Shown piece after piece: positions 5,170-13,083 of a stretch of 13,755 nt of DNA. A program made the translations under genes and the position numbers. Origin of the DNA: Chloroflexota bacterium (lineage in GTDB: Bacteria > Chloroflexota > Anaerolineae > B4-G1 > SLSP01). The stretch covers positions 1 through 13,755 of the forward strand of contig JAKJAB010000067.1 of NCBI GenBank assembly GCA_022707725.1, given 5' to 3'. The notes under the pieces were generated by a model. That model had not been told where the DNA came from. It ran no database searches and saw only the letters and a list, made by a program, of their open reading frames with translations. Each line of letters opens with the position of its first letter. Within the stretch, counting starts at the first letter, position 1.

Positions 5170-8094
5170 ATGAAATTCTGGGATTTCCTGTGGATGCTGA
5201 TGGGGCAATATGCCGGTGGCCCCGGCCCCAAGGAAAACAACCTGATGCGCTTTGGGATCCCGGCGGTGATCTGGGCCATCTTGCTGTGGGTAGCCTGGTC
5301 GCGGCAGCGCAGACAGGAACTGCCCCGCGAGAGAATGTTGTTGTTGGGCTTTGGCCTGGGGTTTGTGCGAGAAGCCTTTATGTTCCTGCACATCGCCTCG
5401 AAGATTCTCACCGGTACGGAAACAGAAGCCTGCGTCGTCGAACCGATCGAGCACGCGCTGGCGATGGCGGCGCTGATCGTCATCGCGGCATCCTTCTTGC
5501 GTTACATCCTGGACGATTCAACCCTGGCGCGGCGTTACCTGCGCGTGGGCCTGCTCATCACCGCACTTTGCTACCTCATCACCTTTCTGTTATGGCCCCG
5601 GTATAGCGTATTGTATCCAGGTGTTCATTTCCACCACACCTGGTTTTCCTGGCTCTTCCATATCGCCAGCCCGCTGTTGATCGCCTGGGCGATTTATGCG
5701 CTCAGCAGAGGTCAAGGATGGCTGCGCAACGTGGTCTCACTGGCGCTGACGCTTTTCCTGTTAGCCGAAGCACTCGCACTCGCCAACTACTCGACAGGCA
5801 GCACCTATAACTACATCATCTGCCGTGTGGCGAATACCCTTCACATCCTTGCCGTCCCGATCCTGGGCTACGTTTATTTCCGCGAACAGACGCTCGAAAA
5901 AGAAGCCGTGGATGCACAGCTCAGAGCGTACCGCGACCATCTCGAGGAACTGGTCGATGCGCGCACGACGGCGCTCAGCCAGACCAACATGCAATTGCAG
6001 CAGGAAATCGTCGAGCGCCAGCTCACGCAAGCGGCCCTCGCGCAACTCAGCCACCGCAATGAGCTGATCCTGGGATCGGCCGGCGAAGGTATTTTCGGCA
6101 TCGACCAGGAAGGCAAGCACATATTCGTCAATCCGGCGGCAGCGCAGATGCTGGGATACACCATCGACGAGCTAATTGGATGCCCCAGCCACAGCACCTG
6201 GCACCACTCCTACCCGGACGGCACGCCCTATCCCGAGGCTGAATGTCCGATCCATGTTGGCTATCGCACCGGTTCAGAACGGAGCGGCGACGATCAGGTC
6301 TTCTGGCGCAAGGACGGCAGCAGCTTTCCCGCGCGCTATGTCAGCACCCCTTTCTATCAGAATGAAGAGTTGACGGGCGCGGTGGTCGTCTTTCAGGACA
6401 TCACCGAGCACAAAATCTTCGAAGAGGAAATCACCCGCAGCAACACCGAACTGGCAGCGCAGAACATCATCGCCGCCACCCTCAGCCAATCGCTGCACCT
6501 GGATGCCGTCCTCAACACTGCCCTGGATACGGTGCTTTCGATCCTGGAGATCGAGAATGGGGGCATTTTCCTGCTCGACCCACTGAACAACCTGCTGACG
6601 CTGTGCGCCTATCGGAGTGGGGTGAGTCCGGAGATGCACTTGCCCTATTTGCCCCCTTTGCGCCTGGATGAGTGTCTCTCCGGCGCATGTATCCTGGAAA
6701 TGCACCCGCTGGTGACCCGAATCGCCGATCTGCCCATCGACAGCAAGCGCTTCGATACGGCGATCTTTATCGTGGAAAACAACCCACAATTTTTGATCTG
6801 CGCGCCGCTGATTTCTCGCGGCAAAGCCGTCGGCGCGCTGTTGTTAGCCACACAACATCCCGACGCGGTTCCACCGCACAGATTGGAGTTATTGGGCGCC
6901 ATCGGCCAACAGATCGGCATGGCGGTGGAGAACGCGCGACTGTATCAAGAAACCGAAGACCTGGCCGAGCAGTTGACGATGCTCCACCAGGCCAATATCG
7001 CCCTGAGCAGCCCCCTCACCCTGGTCCAACTCTACGATCAGATCACCGGGCTGGCCGCCAAACTGCTCGACTGCCAGATCGCCTGTCTGTACACATGGGA
7101 CAACGATACGCAAACCGTAGAAAATGTCTCCACATACGCCAGCGATCCGGAGGAGCTGGAAAACCTGGACGTTCCGCTGAGCGAATTGCCGTGTCTGGAA
7201 GAACTGATCATGCACCATCGCTCCATCGCCATCGAGAATGGACGGACCGATCCCCGCGTCCCGCCACAATGGTGCAAAGCGTTCGGCGTTCATGGGCTGT
7301 TGTGTTTGCCGCTCTGGAGCAAGAGTGAGCCGCTCGGTTTACTGTTTGTGATCGACCGGCGCGCGCCGCGGCAGTGGCGCGGCGATGAAATCATCCTGGG
7401 ACAAAGCTTCGCCAACCGCGCGGCCATCTCGTTGGAAAACGCCTATCTAAATCTGGAAATCGAAAAAACGGCGACGATGCACGAACGCGAGCGCATCGCC
7501 GCGGAATTGCACGACGGCGTGGGCCAGACGCTCAGCTATATGGGACTGCAAGTCGATCAGGTGATGCAGCTTGATGGCATCGCGCAGCACCCACAAGGCG
7601 AACCGCAACTCGAAGGGGTGCGGCGCGCGGTGGAGCAGGCGACCCGCGAACTCCGCGCCGCCATCAACCACCTGCGCTCCCGGCAAGCGCCGCGCAAAGC
7701 GCTGTATGATCTGCTGAAGGATATCGTACAGACCTTCACCACAGAGCACCAGGCGCCGGTGCATCTGGCGCAGGATAACGGCGCGCCGCTGTTTCTGTCC
7801 GCCGACAAAAACGAGCAAATTGCCCGCATCGTGCAGGAAGCGATCAGCAATGCCGCCCGGCACGCGCAGCCGCAGCGCATCGACGTGGTCCTGGCGAAAC
7901 AGGGCAATACGATTTCCATCACCGTGGCCGATGATGGTCGCGGTTTCGATCCTGCAAACGTGCGCCAAGATGTCGGGCAGCATTTCGGCCTGAACATTAT
8001 GCAAGCTCGTGCTGCCCGCATCGATGGGCAGGTCACGGTGGAATCCGCGCCGGGACAGGGCACGCGGGTCACCTTAACCTTTCCGGGAGGCTAA
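5170..8094 (+). CDS. Membrane sensor histidine kinase: 7TM-PAS-GAF-GAF-HisKA_3-HATPase_c
   Basis: A 974-residue sensor kinase. About seven hydrophobic helices occupy residues 28-237. A coiled-coil linker (238-290) is followed by a PAS domain (about 292-412), a GAF domain (about 435-590) and a second GAF domain (about 605-760). The HisKA_3 dimerisation helix has the phospho-acceptor in AELHDGVGQ at His781. The HATPase_c domain has an N box with Asn894 in QEAISNAARHA, a G1 box DDGRG at 921-925 and a G2 box GQHFG at 936-940. All catalytic boxes are intact, so it should be active. The HDxGQ motif puts it in the NarX/DesK/LiaS class, which pairs with NarL-type regulators, and such a gene follows after three bases. 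The TM block and the PAS/GAF cassette are the likely input modules; the ligand is unknown. GGAGG six bases before the ATG supports the start. Confidence 0.95.
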   Translation: MKFWDFLWMLMGQYAGGPGPKENNLMRFGIPAVIWAILLWVAWSRQRRQELPRERMLLLGFGLGFVREAFMFLHIASKILTGTETEACVVEPIEHALAMAALIVIAASFLRYILDDSTLARRYLRVGLLITALCYLITFLLWPRYSVLYPGVHFHHTWFSWLFHIASPLLIAWAIYALSRGQGWLRNVVSLALTLFLLAEALALANYSTGSTYNYIICRVANTLHILAVPILGYVYFREQTLEKEAVDAQLRAYRDHLEELVDARTTALSQTNMQLQQEIVERQLTQAALAQLSHRNELILGSAGEGIFGIDQEGKHIFVNPAAAQMLGYTIDELIGCPSHSTWHHSYPDGTPYPEAECPIHVGYRTGSERSGDDQVFWRKDGSSFPARYVSTPFYQNEELTGAVVVFQDITEHKIFEEEITRSNTELAAQNIIAATLSQSLHLDAVLNTALDTVLSILEIENGGIFLLDPLNNLLTLCAYRSGVSPEMHLPYLPPLRLDECLSGACILEMHPLVTRIADLPIDSKRFDTAIFIVENNPQFLICAPLISRGKAVGALLLATQHPDAVPPHRLELLGAIGQQIGMAVENARLYQETEDLAEQLTMLHQANIALSSPLTLVQLYDQITGLAAKLLDCQIACLYTWDNDTQTVENVSTYASDPEELENLDVPLSELPCLEELIMHHRSIAIENGRTDPRVPPQWCKAFGVHGLLCLPLWSKSEPLGLLFVIDRRAPRQWRGDEIILGQSFANRAAISLENAYLNLEIEKTATMHERERIAAELHDGVGQTLSYMGLQVDQVMQLDGIAQHPQGEPQLEGVRRAVEQATRELRAAINHLRSRQAPRKALYDLLKDIVQTFTTEHQAPVHLAQDNGAPLFLSADKNEQIARIVQEAISNAARHAQPQRIDVVLAKQGNTISITVADDGRGFDPANVRQDVGQHFGLNIMQARAARIDGQVTVESAPGQGTRVTLTFPGG

Positions 8095-8097
8095 ACG

Positions 8098-8790
8098 ATG
8101 AAAAAGATTCGCGTCCTATTGGCTGACGATCACCAGTTGTTCCGCGAAGGCGTGGCCAACATCCTCAAGACGCAGGCCGATTTCGACGTGGTCGGCGAGG
8201 CCAGCGACGGCGTGGAGGCAGTGCTCAAAGCGCGCGGCCTCAGACCCGACCTGATTCTGATGGACATCCAGATGCCAGGCTACGACGGCGTGGAGGCCAC
8301 CAAACGTATCAAAGCCGACCTGCCGGAGACCATCATCGTCATGCTCACCATGTCCGACAACAATACCCTGCTCTACGATGCGCTCAACAACGGCGCGCAG
8401 GGCTATCTCCTGAAGACCATCCGCTCGCAGGAGCTGTTGGACCGGCTGCGCGGGGTGATGCGCGGCGAAGCCATCTTCAGCCCTGAAGTGAGCAGCCACA
8501 TCCTGGAACTGTTGCGGCATCCCCTGCCAGGCCCGCAACCCCTCGGCCTGGGCGAAGATGAACTGGCCCTGACGAAGCGGCAGCGCGAAATTCTGGCGCT
8601 GATCGCCTACGAAAACGCCTCCGACCAACAAATCGCCGAACGGTTCCCCATCTCCATCAACACTGTCAAAACCCACGTGCGCAACATCCTGAGCAAGCTG
8701 CAATGCCGCAACCGGCACGAGGCAGCGCTGACTGCCATCCGTGATGGCTTGATCGCGCCCAAAGACATCCCGCCCAAACGCATCGGCTAA
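8098..8790 (+). CDS. NarL/FixJ-type response regulator with LuxR-type HTH
   Basis: A 230-residue two-domain regulator. The receiver (about 3-120) has the acidic pair Asp10-Asp11, the phosphorylated Asp56 in LILMDIQMPG, Thr84 and Lys106, so all active-site residues are present. The LuxR-type helix-turn-helix lies at about 157-218: LTKRQREILALIA, then DQQIAERFPISINTVKTHV, and a NILSKLQ third helix. It should be phosphorylated by the kinase encoded just upstream and then bind DNA as a dimer. The GGGAGG ribosome site lies inside the last codons of the kinase gene, and only three bases separate stop and start, so translation is probably coupled. Its targets are not known. The paired palindromic boxes about 210 bases downstream of its stop are reasonable candidates. 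No convincing intrinsic terminator follows it directly. Confidence 0.95.
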   Translation: MKKIRVLLADDHQLFREGVANILKTQADFDVVGEASDGVEAVLKARGLRPDLILMDIQMPGYDGVEATKRIKADLPETIIVMLTMSDNNTLLYDALNNGAQGYLLKTIRSQELLDRLRGVMRGEAIFSPEVSSHILELLRHPLPGPQPLGLGEDELALTKRQREILALIAYENASDQQIAERFPISINTVKTHVRNILSKLQCRNRHEAALTAIRDGLIAPKDIPPKRIG

Positions 8791-8857
8791 GTGGCCTGCA
8801 CCCGCTTTTGACCGGTTGATGAACTCTAAAAATTAATCTGGTAATGTTACCCGGGCC

Positions 8858-8968
8858 GTCATTCCGAACAGAGCATAGCGGAGTGAGGAATCCCGTGCGC
8901 AACAGATTCCTCAGTCCCTGCTTGGCCGTCTGGATACTAGCATGTGAAAAGCGGGACTTCGGAATGAC
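8858..8968. repeat. MITE-like nested inverted repeat, potential three-way junction
   Basis: Terminal arms GTCATTCCGAA (8858-8868) and TTCGGAATGAC (8958-8968) are perfectly complementary over 11 bases. Inside are two directly abutting hairpins. The first is TGAGGAATC (8884-8892) with GATTCCTCA (8905-8913). The second is GTCCCTGCTT (8914-8923) with AAGCGGGAC (8949-8957), with one bulged base. The 'TCATTCCGA...GGAATC...GATTCC...TCGGAATGA' design recalls dispersed palindromic repeats found in intergenic DNA of many bacteria. No coding capacity is seen, so any movement would need a transposase from elsewhere. Confidence 0.7.
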
Positions 8969-8992
8969 GCCGGATAGCGTAGATGGCTCATT

Positions 8993-9031
8993 CTAAAGAA
9001 TTAATTCTTCTTCCTAAAGAATTAATTCTTT
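8993..9031. promoter_or_regulatory. Two identical palindromic boxes 21 bases apart
   Basis: CTAAAGAATTAATTCTT occurs at 8993-9009 and again at 9014-9030. Each contains the perfect palindrome AAGAATTAATTCTT. The 21-base period puts both on the same face of the DNA. They lie about 105-125 bases before the likely transcription start near 9127, a usual place for activator sites. The second box is followed by T-rich sequence, so a weak terminator role for the kinase operon cannot be excluded. Confidence 0.55.
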
Positions 9032-9091
9032 TTCGTTTTATCCCCCTCTAACATCATTCTTCAATTCACCCCTCCCTGAAGGGAATCAGTA

Positions 9092-9120
9092 TTGTACTGC
9101 GCCTGGCATTTTTGTATGAT
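9092..9120 (+). promoter_or_regulatory. Sigma-70-like promoter for the pseudo-receiver/exoprotein operon
   Basis: TTGTAC (9092-9097), exactly 17 bases, then TATGAT (9115-9120). The -10 box matches five of six consensus bases; the -35 box is weaker (three of six), which fits a promoter that needs an activator. A 12-base TCCCT/AGGGA palindrome lies just upstream at 9073-9084. Confidence 0.5.
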
Positions 9121-9145
9121 ATAGACAGTCAAAGCCCTTTTGGGA

Positions 9146-9194
9146 GCCGGTGCTGCTCCGTTGGCGGGCGGCGCAGCACCGGCGCTTTTCTTTC
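9146..9194 (+). terminator. Leader hairpin with T-rich tail, possible attenuator
   Basis: GCCGGTGCTGC (9146-9156) and GCAGCACCGGC (9173-9183) form a perfect 11-bp GC-rich stem with a 16-base loop, followed by GCTTTTCTTTC. It lies after the promoter at 9092-9120 and before the start codon at 9229, so it could terminate a short leader RNA of about 65 bases. No riboswitch class that I know is evident in so short a leader. Confidence 0.6.
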
Positions 9195-9218
9195 AAAGCA
9201 ACTTTGTACTTTCGAGAT

Positions 9219-9222
9219 GGAG
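9219..9222 (+). promoter_or_regulatory. Ribosome binding site deciding the start of the small receiver-like gene
   Basis: GGAG lies six bases before ATG 9229. The in-frame ATG at 9217 has no such site, and the TTG at 9112 lies within the promoter. Confidence 0.5.
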
Positions 9223-9228
9223 TTGGAA

Positions 9229-9609
9229 ATGGATGACAGACAAGTGATCGTACTTTTCGGCGATTCCCTGCTGATGGACGGCGTCGAGGCCAGCCTGGCA
9301 GATCAACACGAGTTGGACGTCATCCGCGTGGATATTACCATCAACAACGTCGGTCAGCACTTACAAACCATTGCGCCGGATCTCGTCATCTTCGACCTCG
9401 ACCTTCCTTTTTCTTCCCAGATCGTCCCTCTGCTGCGCGAACAATCCGGCATCCCTTTTATCGGTCTGGACGCACAATGCAGCGAAGCCATCGCCCTTTC
9501 CAGCCAACAATACACCGCGCTGTCGGCGAATGACCTCGTCAAAGTCATCCAGATCCAGACGACGACTCGACCCGCCCAAGCCGTCGACCCTCATTCGGCG
9601 CCGTTTTAG
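9229..9609 (+). CDS. Small stand-alone degenerate receiver-like protein
   Basis: A 126-residue protein with no output domain. Its first half lines up well with the receiver encoded at 8098. VIVLFGDSLLMDGVEASL corresponds to the first strand and helix, with the acidic pair reduced to Asp-Ser. APDLVIFDLDLPF corresponds to the phospho-acceptor strand, with an Asp kept in IFDLD. In the second half the fourth strand reads GIPFIGLD, without the usual Thr/Ser. No equivalent of the conserved Lys is visible (TALSANDLVKVIQ), and the helices look shortened. It is probably a pseudo-receiver that works by protein binding rather than normal phosphorylation. The exoprotein gene starts 37 bases after its stop with no strong terminator between them, so the two are likely cotranscribed. 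Family assignment is inference from pattern; a very divergent unrelated alpha/beta fold cannot be excluded. Confidence 0.65.
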   Translation: MDDRQVIVLFGDSLLMDGVEASLADQHELDVIRVDITINNVGQHLQTIAPDLVIFDLDLPFSSQIVPLLREQSGIPFIGLDAQCSEAIALSSQQYTALSANDLVKVIQIQTTTRPAQAVDPHSAPF

Positions 9610-9646
9610 GCGATTGGTTCAATCCGTTTATTAAGGAGGAGCACAC

Positions 9647-12600
9647 ATGAAATCAAGACGAATACGCAGTTTTCTACTCGTGCTGGTCCTGCTCACGCTG
9701 ACCAGCCAATTGGTTTTTGCGGAGGATGGTGTCATCTTCCGCCGCAATATCTCCAAGACGCCGGATGCCGAAACTGAGAAGGCCGCCATCTATATGATGG
9801 ACTTCTACGTCCCGGCCCAGGCGTCGACTGGCCTCGTCGGCCCGGTCGTCTATCCCTTGCTAGCGGATGAAATCACCGTAGCCTACGAAGATCGCGCCTA
9901 TGCTAAGCCATTGGTCACAGTCTATATCGATGATATTGGCGCGGCAGAAGAAGCATTGACAGAGGACATGTCGGGCATTATGGGCGGCATGACCTTCGGC
10001 CATTTCGACGCTTTTGCGGCTGTCTCACTGGACGATGGCACAAGCTGGAAGAGTACCAATCTATCCAATTCGCAGGATCTTTCATCCTTCATCCTTAAAA
10101 ATGGCCACGAGTATCCCGGAGACGTGCATAATGTCGTCCACCAGGTCTTCAACGACAACATCTTCGTGGCATGGGCTTCCAAGTACTGTGCCGGAGGAGC
10201 GCCGCTGTATTCTTTGGATCTAGACGAAGAAGCCGCTTACCTCGCTGACCTGGAAGAAACCTACGGCAAGGATGCGATCTATCTGTATGACCTGTTCGGC
10301 GTCGGCGGCAGGCAGGGTTCGGTGGACTATGTTGAACAGGGTTTTCCCGAAGTCGGCGAGATTCCCTACTCCTGTCTCTGGACCGCGCGCGGCAAGCTGC
10401 TCCCTGGCGACGATCCCGCAACAGCAGAAACAACAGAAGCCACTTACGTGATGTGGACCAAGCCCGAACGGCTGACCTCCGGCAAGCGTGATGTCAACCT
10501 GCCTGTTGTGGACTGCGCCAAGGATGTTGGCTGTATGTTGACCTGGCAGGAAGACCCCGAAGGTCTGCGTCCCGGTCAGGGCCTCGGCCCTGGTGAAGGA
10601 TGGTCAGGCGCTATCGCCAATGCCCAGACAGACATCTGGTATTCCCACATCAGCTTCGCAGACTTCGATTTAGTCTTTGGGGATTCCGCAGCTCTGACCG
10701 CCGGCGATGTCGTCACAATGGCAGCCTACACGGGCGACACGATGCCAAAGGCCTACGTGCCAATGGCAATCCCAGTCCGGCTGACAGACAATGCCAAGTG
10801 TAAGGGGAGAAGCACTGAGCTTCAACCTAGTGCTCCTTACTGCTACATCGACTTCGACGCTATCGATCAATATGACCATACGAACGTGCAAGAACTGCTG
10901 GATCTGGAAGAAGCTCAGGCAGGAGCCGATTTCTGCGCATCGACCATCAACTGGACGACCCCAGGCGGCAGCACACAGCCAGTTTGCATGACCGATGATG
11001 GGCGGGTGCTGAACGGGCGTGTGGCGGCGACCCGCGTCCGCATGAACCTGAAGTCCTATACCCGGGCTGACGGCACCAAGGGCGCATGGATCGTTATGGC
11101 GGCAGAGGAAACCAAAGCGCTTGGCGATATACTGATTGATCCTTACGGCAACCCTACAGAGGATCCCATCGACATTGGTAAGGATGTTTGGTATTACTCC
11201 TTTGATCCTTTCTTGACCGGCACTGAAGTGACCATGATTAGTCAGGGCGGTATGCTCAACCAACCGGCAACGTGCAGCCCCTGGACAGTCGGCGCCACCT
11301 ACGAATGCACACCGTACGAGTTTTTCCCGGTCCAAATCGATCCTCTGAACGGCGGCGAATACTACCTGACGGAGATCGCCCGGCGCTTCGCGCTGACGAC
11401 GAACTCGGTTGCAGATGCAATGGCTTCGGAAAGCGGCCTTTCGGCAATGCTCATCTACAAGCAGGGCATCATCAACCAGGGCGGGCCGGCAGACATCATG
11501 CTGCGCCGTGTGATCATTCCAGAAGATTTCGATCCTGCAGTAGATAACCCTTACGCCTACGAGAATATGGAGTGCGACGAGTGGGTCTACACCGACGGTT
11601 CCAACCCCAACTACCTCCAGGGCCTATGCCTCTCGCCCGCCATCAACATCTCCGGTTCAACCATCGTAGAATGTAGTGCTGGCAAGTTGGGTAACGATGC
11701 CTGCGCCGCCACCTTCCCGGTAGCCGATGATGGCAGCATCCCAGAGCATGTTGGTTCCTTCCCCAAAGTTTTAGAGTGGCGGCAGTGCGACGGCACTTCG
11801 ACAACCGTTGGCGGCGTTGAGGGTTGCGAGGACGACAACGACCTCGATGACCAGTCGTGGGAGAACCCCTTCGATCTGGCCAAGGGCCACCGGGGCTTCC
11901 TGGATAAGGATTACGTGATGATGATGTACGCCTGGTCGCCCAACTGGAAAGCCCAAACCGTTGGCAACGATCACTACAATCTCTACGTTCGACGTTCCTT
12001 CGACGGCGGCGTGACCTGGACGACCACCCCGGCTGACCTGGGCGGCGTTGGCACCACCGCTGTTGAGAACTACTGCGTCAGCACCCCGTCAGCCGAGTGT
12101 GTAGGCACAAAATTCACCTACGGTGCAGGCGCGTTCGAGCAAGGGCGCAACGTCTCGCAGTTGATCGGCAACAAGGTCACCATCCTTGACCCGCGCTACT
12201 CCCCTACCGGCGGTGTGAAGCTCTACTCGACCATCCGCACCGACTGGCTAGATGCCAATGCTGATCTCTTGAACTTCACATCGGACGATGTGTTGCCCTA
12301 CCCAGACGACGCAGAGCGCGCTCGCGACAAGTTCTTCATGATCTACGAGACCGGCGATAACACCACCGTCGACGTGGGTGAAGCAGTGCCGCTCGACCTG
12401 TTCTACAGCCGGGCAACAGTCTGGGGCGATGTCTGGGAGTTGGATCCAGACTATTACGATGAAGCAACCGGCGAAATCGAAGATTATCGCTGGCTCTGGG
12501 CTGAGAAAGACCACGAGATTCTCTCTGGTGAAGCATCGATGCTCGCGAATCCAGGTGGTACCTTCATGTACGCTGTCTGGAACCAATGGGAAGAAGAAAT

Positions 12601-13012
12601 CCTGCCCGACGGTCACGAGCTGGTCTTCAACAGCGATATGATCTACCGTCGCTTCATGTATCTCCCGGACGATGCTGAAGCCCTCGCGCTCCCGCCGACC
12701 GCCTCCATCCTCTACGTCAGCGCCACCACGGTTGAGCAGCTCGCCGGCGACGTCCTGACCCTGGCCGGCAGCGCGCGTGACTTCAACGCCGGTGGCATCG
12801 TGGCCTACAAATGGACATCGGATCTGGATGGCGTGGTGGGCAACGAGCAGGTGCTCAAGATCGCGGCCGCGGATCTCAGCCGCGGGCGGCACACCTTCAC
12901 CTTCTCCGCGCTGGATGGCAAGGGCCACTGGTCCAGAAGCGCCACCGTCACGGTGAACGTGGTGCAACAGATTTATCGCGTCATGCTCCCTATGGTGATG
13001 CGCAGCAAGTAA
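9647..13012 (+). CDS. Large secreted Asp-box exoprotein with C-terminal Ig/PKD-like domain
   Basis: A 1121-residue exported protein. Residues 1-25 form a signal peptide (Arg-rich start, Leu/Val core, cleavage after VFA). The body contains two exact Asp-boxes, SLDDGTSW (127-134) and SFDGGVTW (784-791), the turn motif of sialidase-like beta-propellers. It has 18 cysteines, all before the C-terminal domain, suggesting up to nine disulfides. Residues from about 1015 to 1108 look like a PKD/Ig-type beta-sandwich (PPTASI, then AYKWTSDLDG and HTFTFSALDGKGHWS). The protein ends YRVMLPMVMRSK, resembling the tail of the FG-GAP protein. The N-terminal part (FRRNISKTPD, GHEYPGDVHN, IPYSCLWTARG) reminds me of what databases call choice-of-anchor O proteins; this is recalled, not checked. 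No catalytic sialidase residues could be assigned. AAGGAGGA six bases before the ATG makes the start secure. It is probably cotranscribed with the pseudo-receiver. Confidence 0.85.
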   Translation: MKSRRIRSFLLVLVLLTLTSQLVFAEDGVIFRRNISKTPDAETEKAAIYMMDFYVPAQASTGLVGPVVYPLLADEITVAYEDRAYAKPLVTVYIDDIGAAEEALTEDMSGIMGGMTFGHFDAFAAVSLDDGTSWKSTNLSNSQDLSSFILKNGHEYPGDVHNVVHQVFNDNIFVAWASKYCAGGAPLYSLDLDEEAAYLADLEETYGKDAIYLYDLFGVGGRQGSVDYVEQGFPEVGEIPYSCLWTARGKLLPGDDPATAETTEATYVMWTKPERLTSGKRDVNLPVVDCAKDVGCMLTWQEDPEGLRPGQGLGPGEGWSGAIANAQTDIWYSHISFADFDLVFGDSAALTAGDVVTMAAYTGDTMPKAYVPMAIPVRLTDNAKCKGRSTELQPSAPYCYIDFDAIDQYDHTNVQELLDLEEAQAGADFCASTINWTTPGGSTQPVCMTDDGRVLNGRVAATRVRMNLKSYTRADGTKGAWIVMAAEETKALGDILIDPYGNPTEDPIDIGKDVWYYSFDPFLTGTEVTMISQGGMLNQPATCSPWTVGATYECTPYEFFPVQIDPLNGGEYYLTEIARRFALTTNSVADAMASESGLSAMLIYKQGIINQGGPADIMLRRVIIPEDFDPAVDNPYAYENMECDEWVYTDGSNPNYLQGLCLSPAINISGSTIVECSAGKLGNDACAATFPVADDGSIPEHVGSFPKVLEWRQCDGTSTTVGGVEGCEDDNDLDDQSWENPFDLAKGHRGFLDKDYVMMMYAWSPNWKAQTVGNDHYNLYVRRSFDGGVTWTTTPADLGGVGTTAVENYCVSTPSAECVGTKFTYGAGAFEQGRNVSQLIGNKVTILDPRYSPTGGVKLYSTIRTDWLDANADLLNFTSDDVLPYPDDAERARDKFFMIYETGDNTTVDVGEAVPLDLFYSRATVWGDVWELDPDYYDEATGEIEDYRWLWAEKDHEILSGEASMLANPGGTFMYAVWNQWEEEILPDGHELVFNSDMIYRRFMYLPDDAEALALPPTASILYVSATTVEQLAGDVLTLAGSARDFNAGGIVAYKWTSDLDGVVGNEQVLKIAAADLSRGRHTFTFSALDGKGHWSRSATVTVNVVQQIYRVMLPMVMRSK

Positions 13013-13033
13013 GTTGTTTCAAGTTTCGAACCT

Positions 13034-13068
13034 GGTATGGCTGGCCTTTTTTCGAGGCCAGCCATACC
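13034..13068. terminator. Strong 13-14-bp hairpin after the exoprotein gene
   Basis: GGTATGGCTGGCC (13034-13046) pairs perfectly with GGCCAGCCATACC (13056-13068), and T13047 can also pair with A13055. It begins 21 bases after the stop. The T-run is in the loop rather than after the stem, so intrinsic termination is doubtful. It may protect the mRNA 3' end, or end transcription in another way. Confidence 0.55.
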
Positions 13069-13083
13069 CCAAGGAGTTTTCTC

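Larger units (their letters stand above)
8791..9228 (+). other. 438-base structured intergenic region
   Basis: No convincing gene is present. The region holds, in order, a degenerate copy of the palindromic box (8826-8839), a 111-base nested inverted repeat, two 21-base-spaced palindromes in an AT-rich patch, a small TCCCT/AGGGA palindrome (9073-9084), a promoter, and a GC-rich hairpin in the leader. A weak TTG-initiated extension of the next gene into 9112 exists but overlaps the -10 box. Confidence 0.7.

Noticed and set aside
9112..9228. TTG start that would add 39 residues to the pseudo-receiver
   Set aside because: The TTG overlaps the spacer and -10 box of the promoter, the added residues cover the leader hairpin, and they resemble no domain. 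ATG 9229 has a spaced GGAG.
8791..9228. tRNA, known riboswitch or small protein gene in the long gap
   Set aside because: No tRNA cloverleaf with a T-loop, no riboswitch core that I recognise, and no short frame with a good ribosome site were found.
12979..13009. LPMVM near the exoprotein C-terminus as a sortase (LPXTG) or PEP-CTERM signal
   Set aside because: There is no Thr-Gly, no following transmembrane helix and no basic tail; the protein ends after five more residues.
13034..13068. Classical rho-independent terminator
   Set aside because: The stem is strong, but the T-run is inside the loop and the sequence after the stem is CCAAGGAG, so a standard call is not supported.
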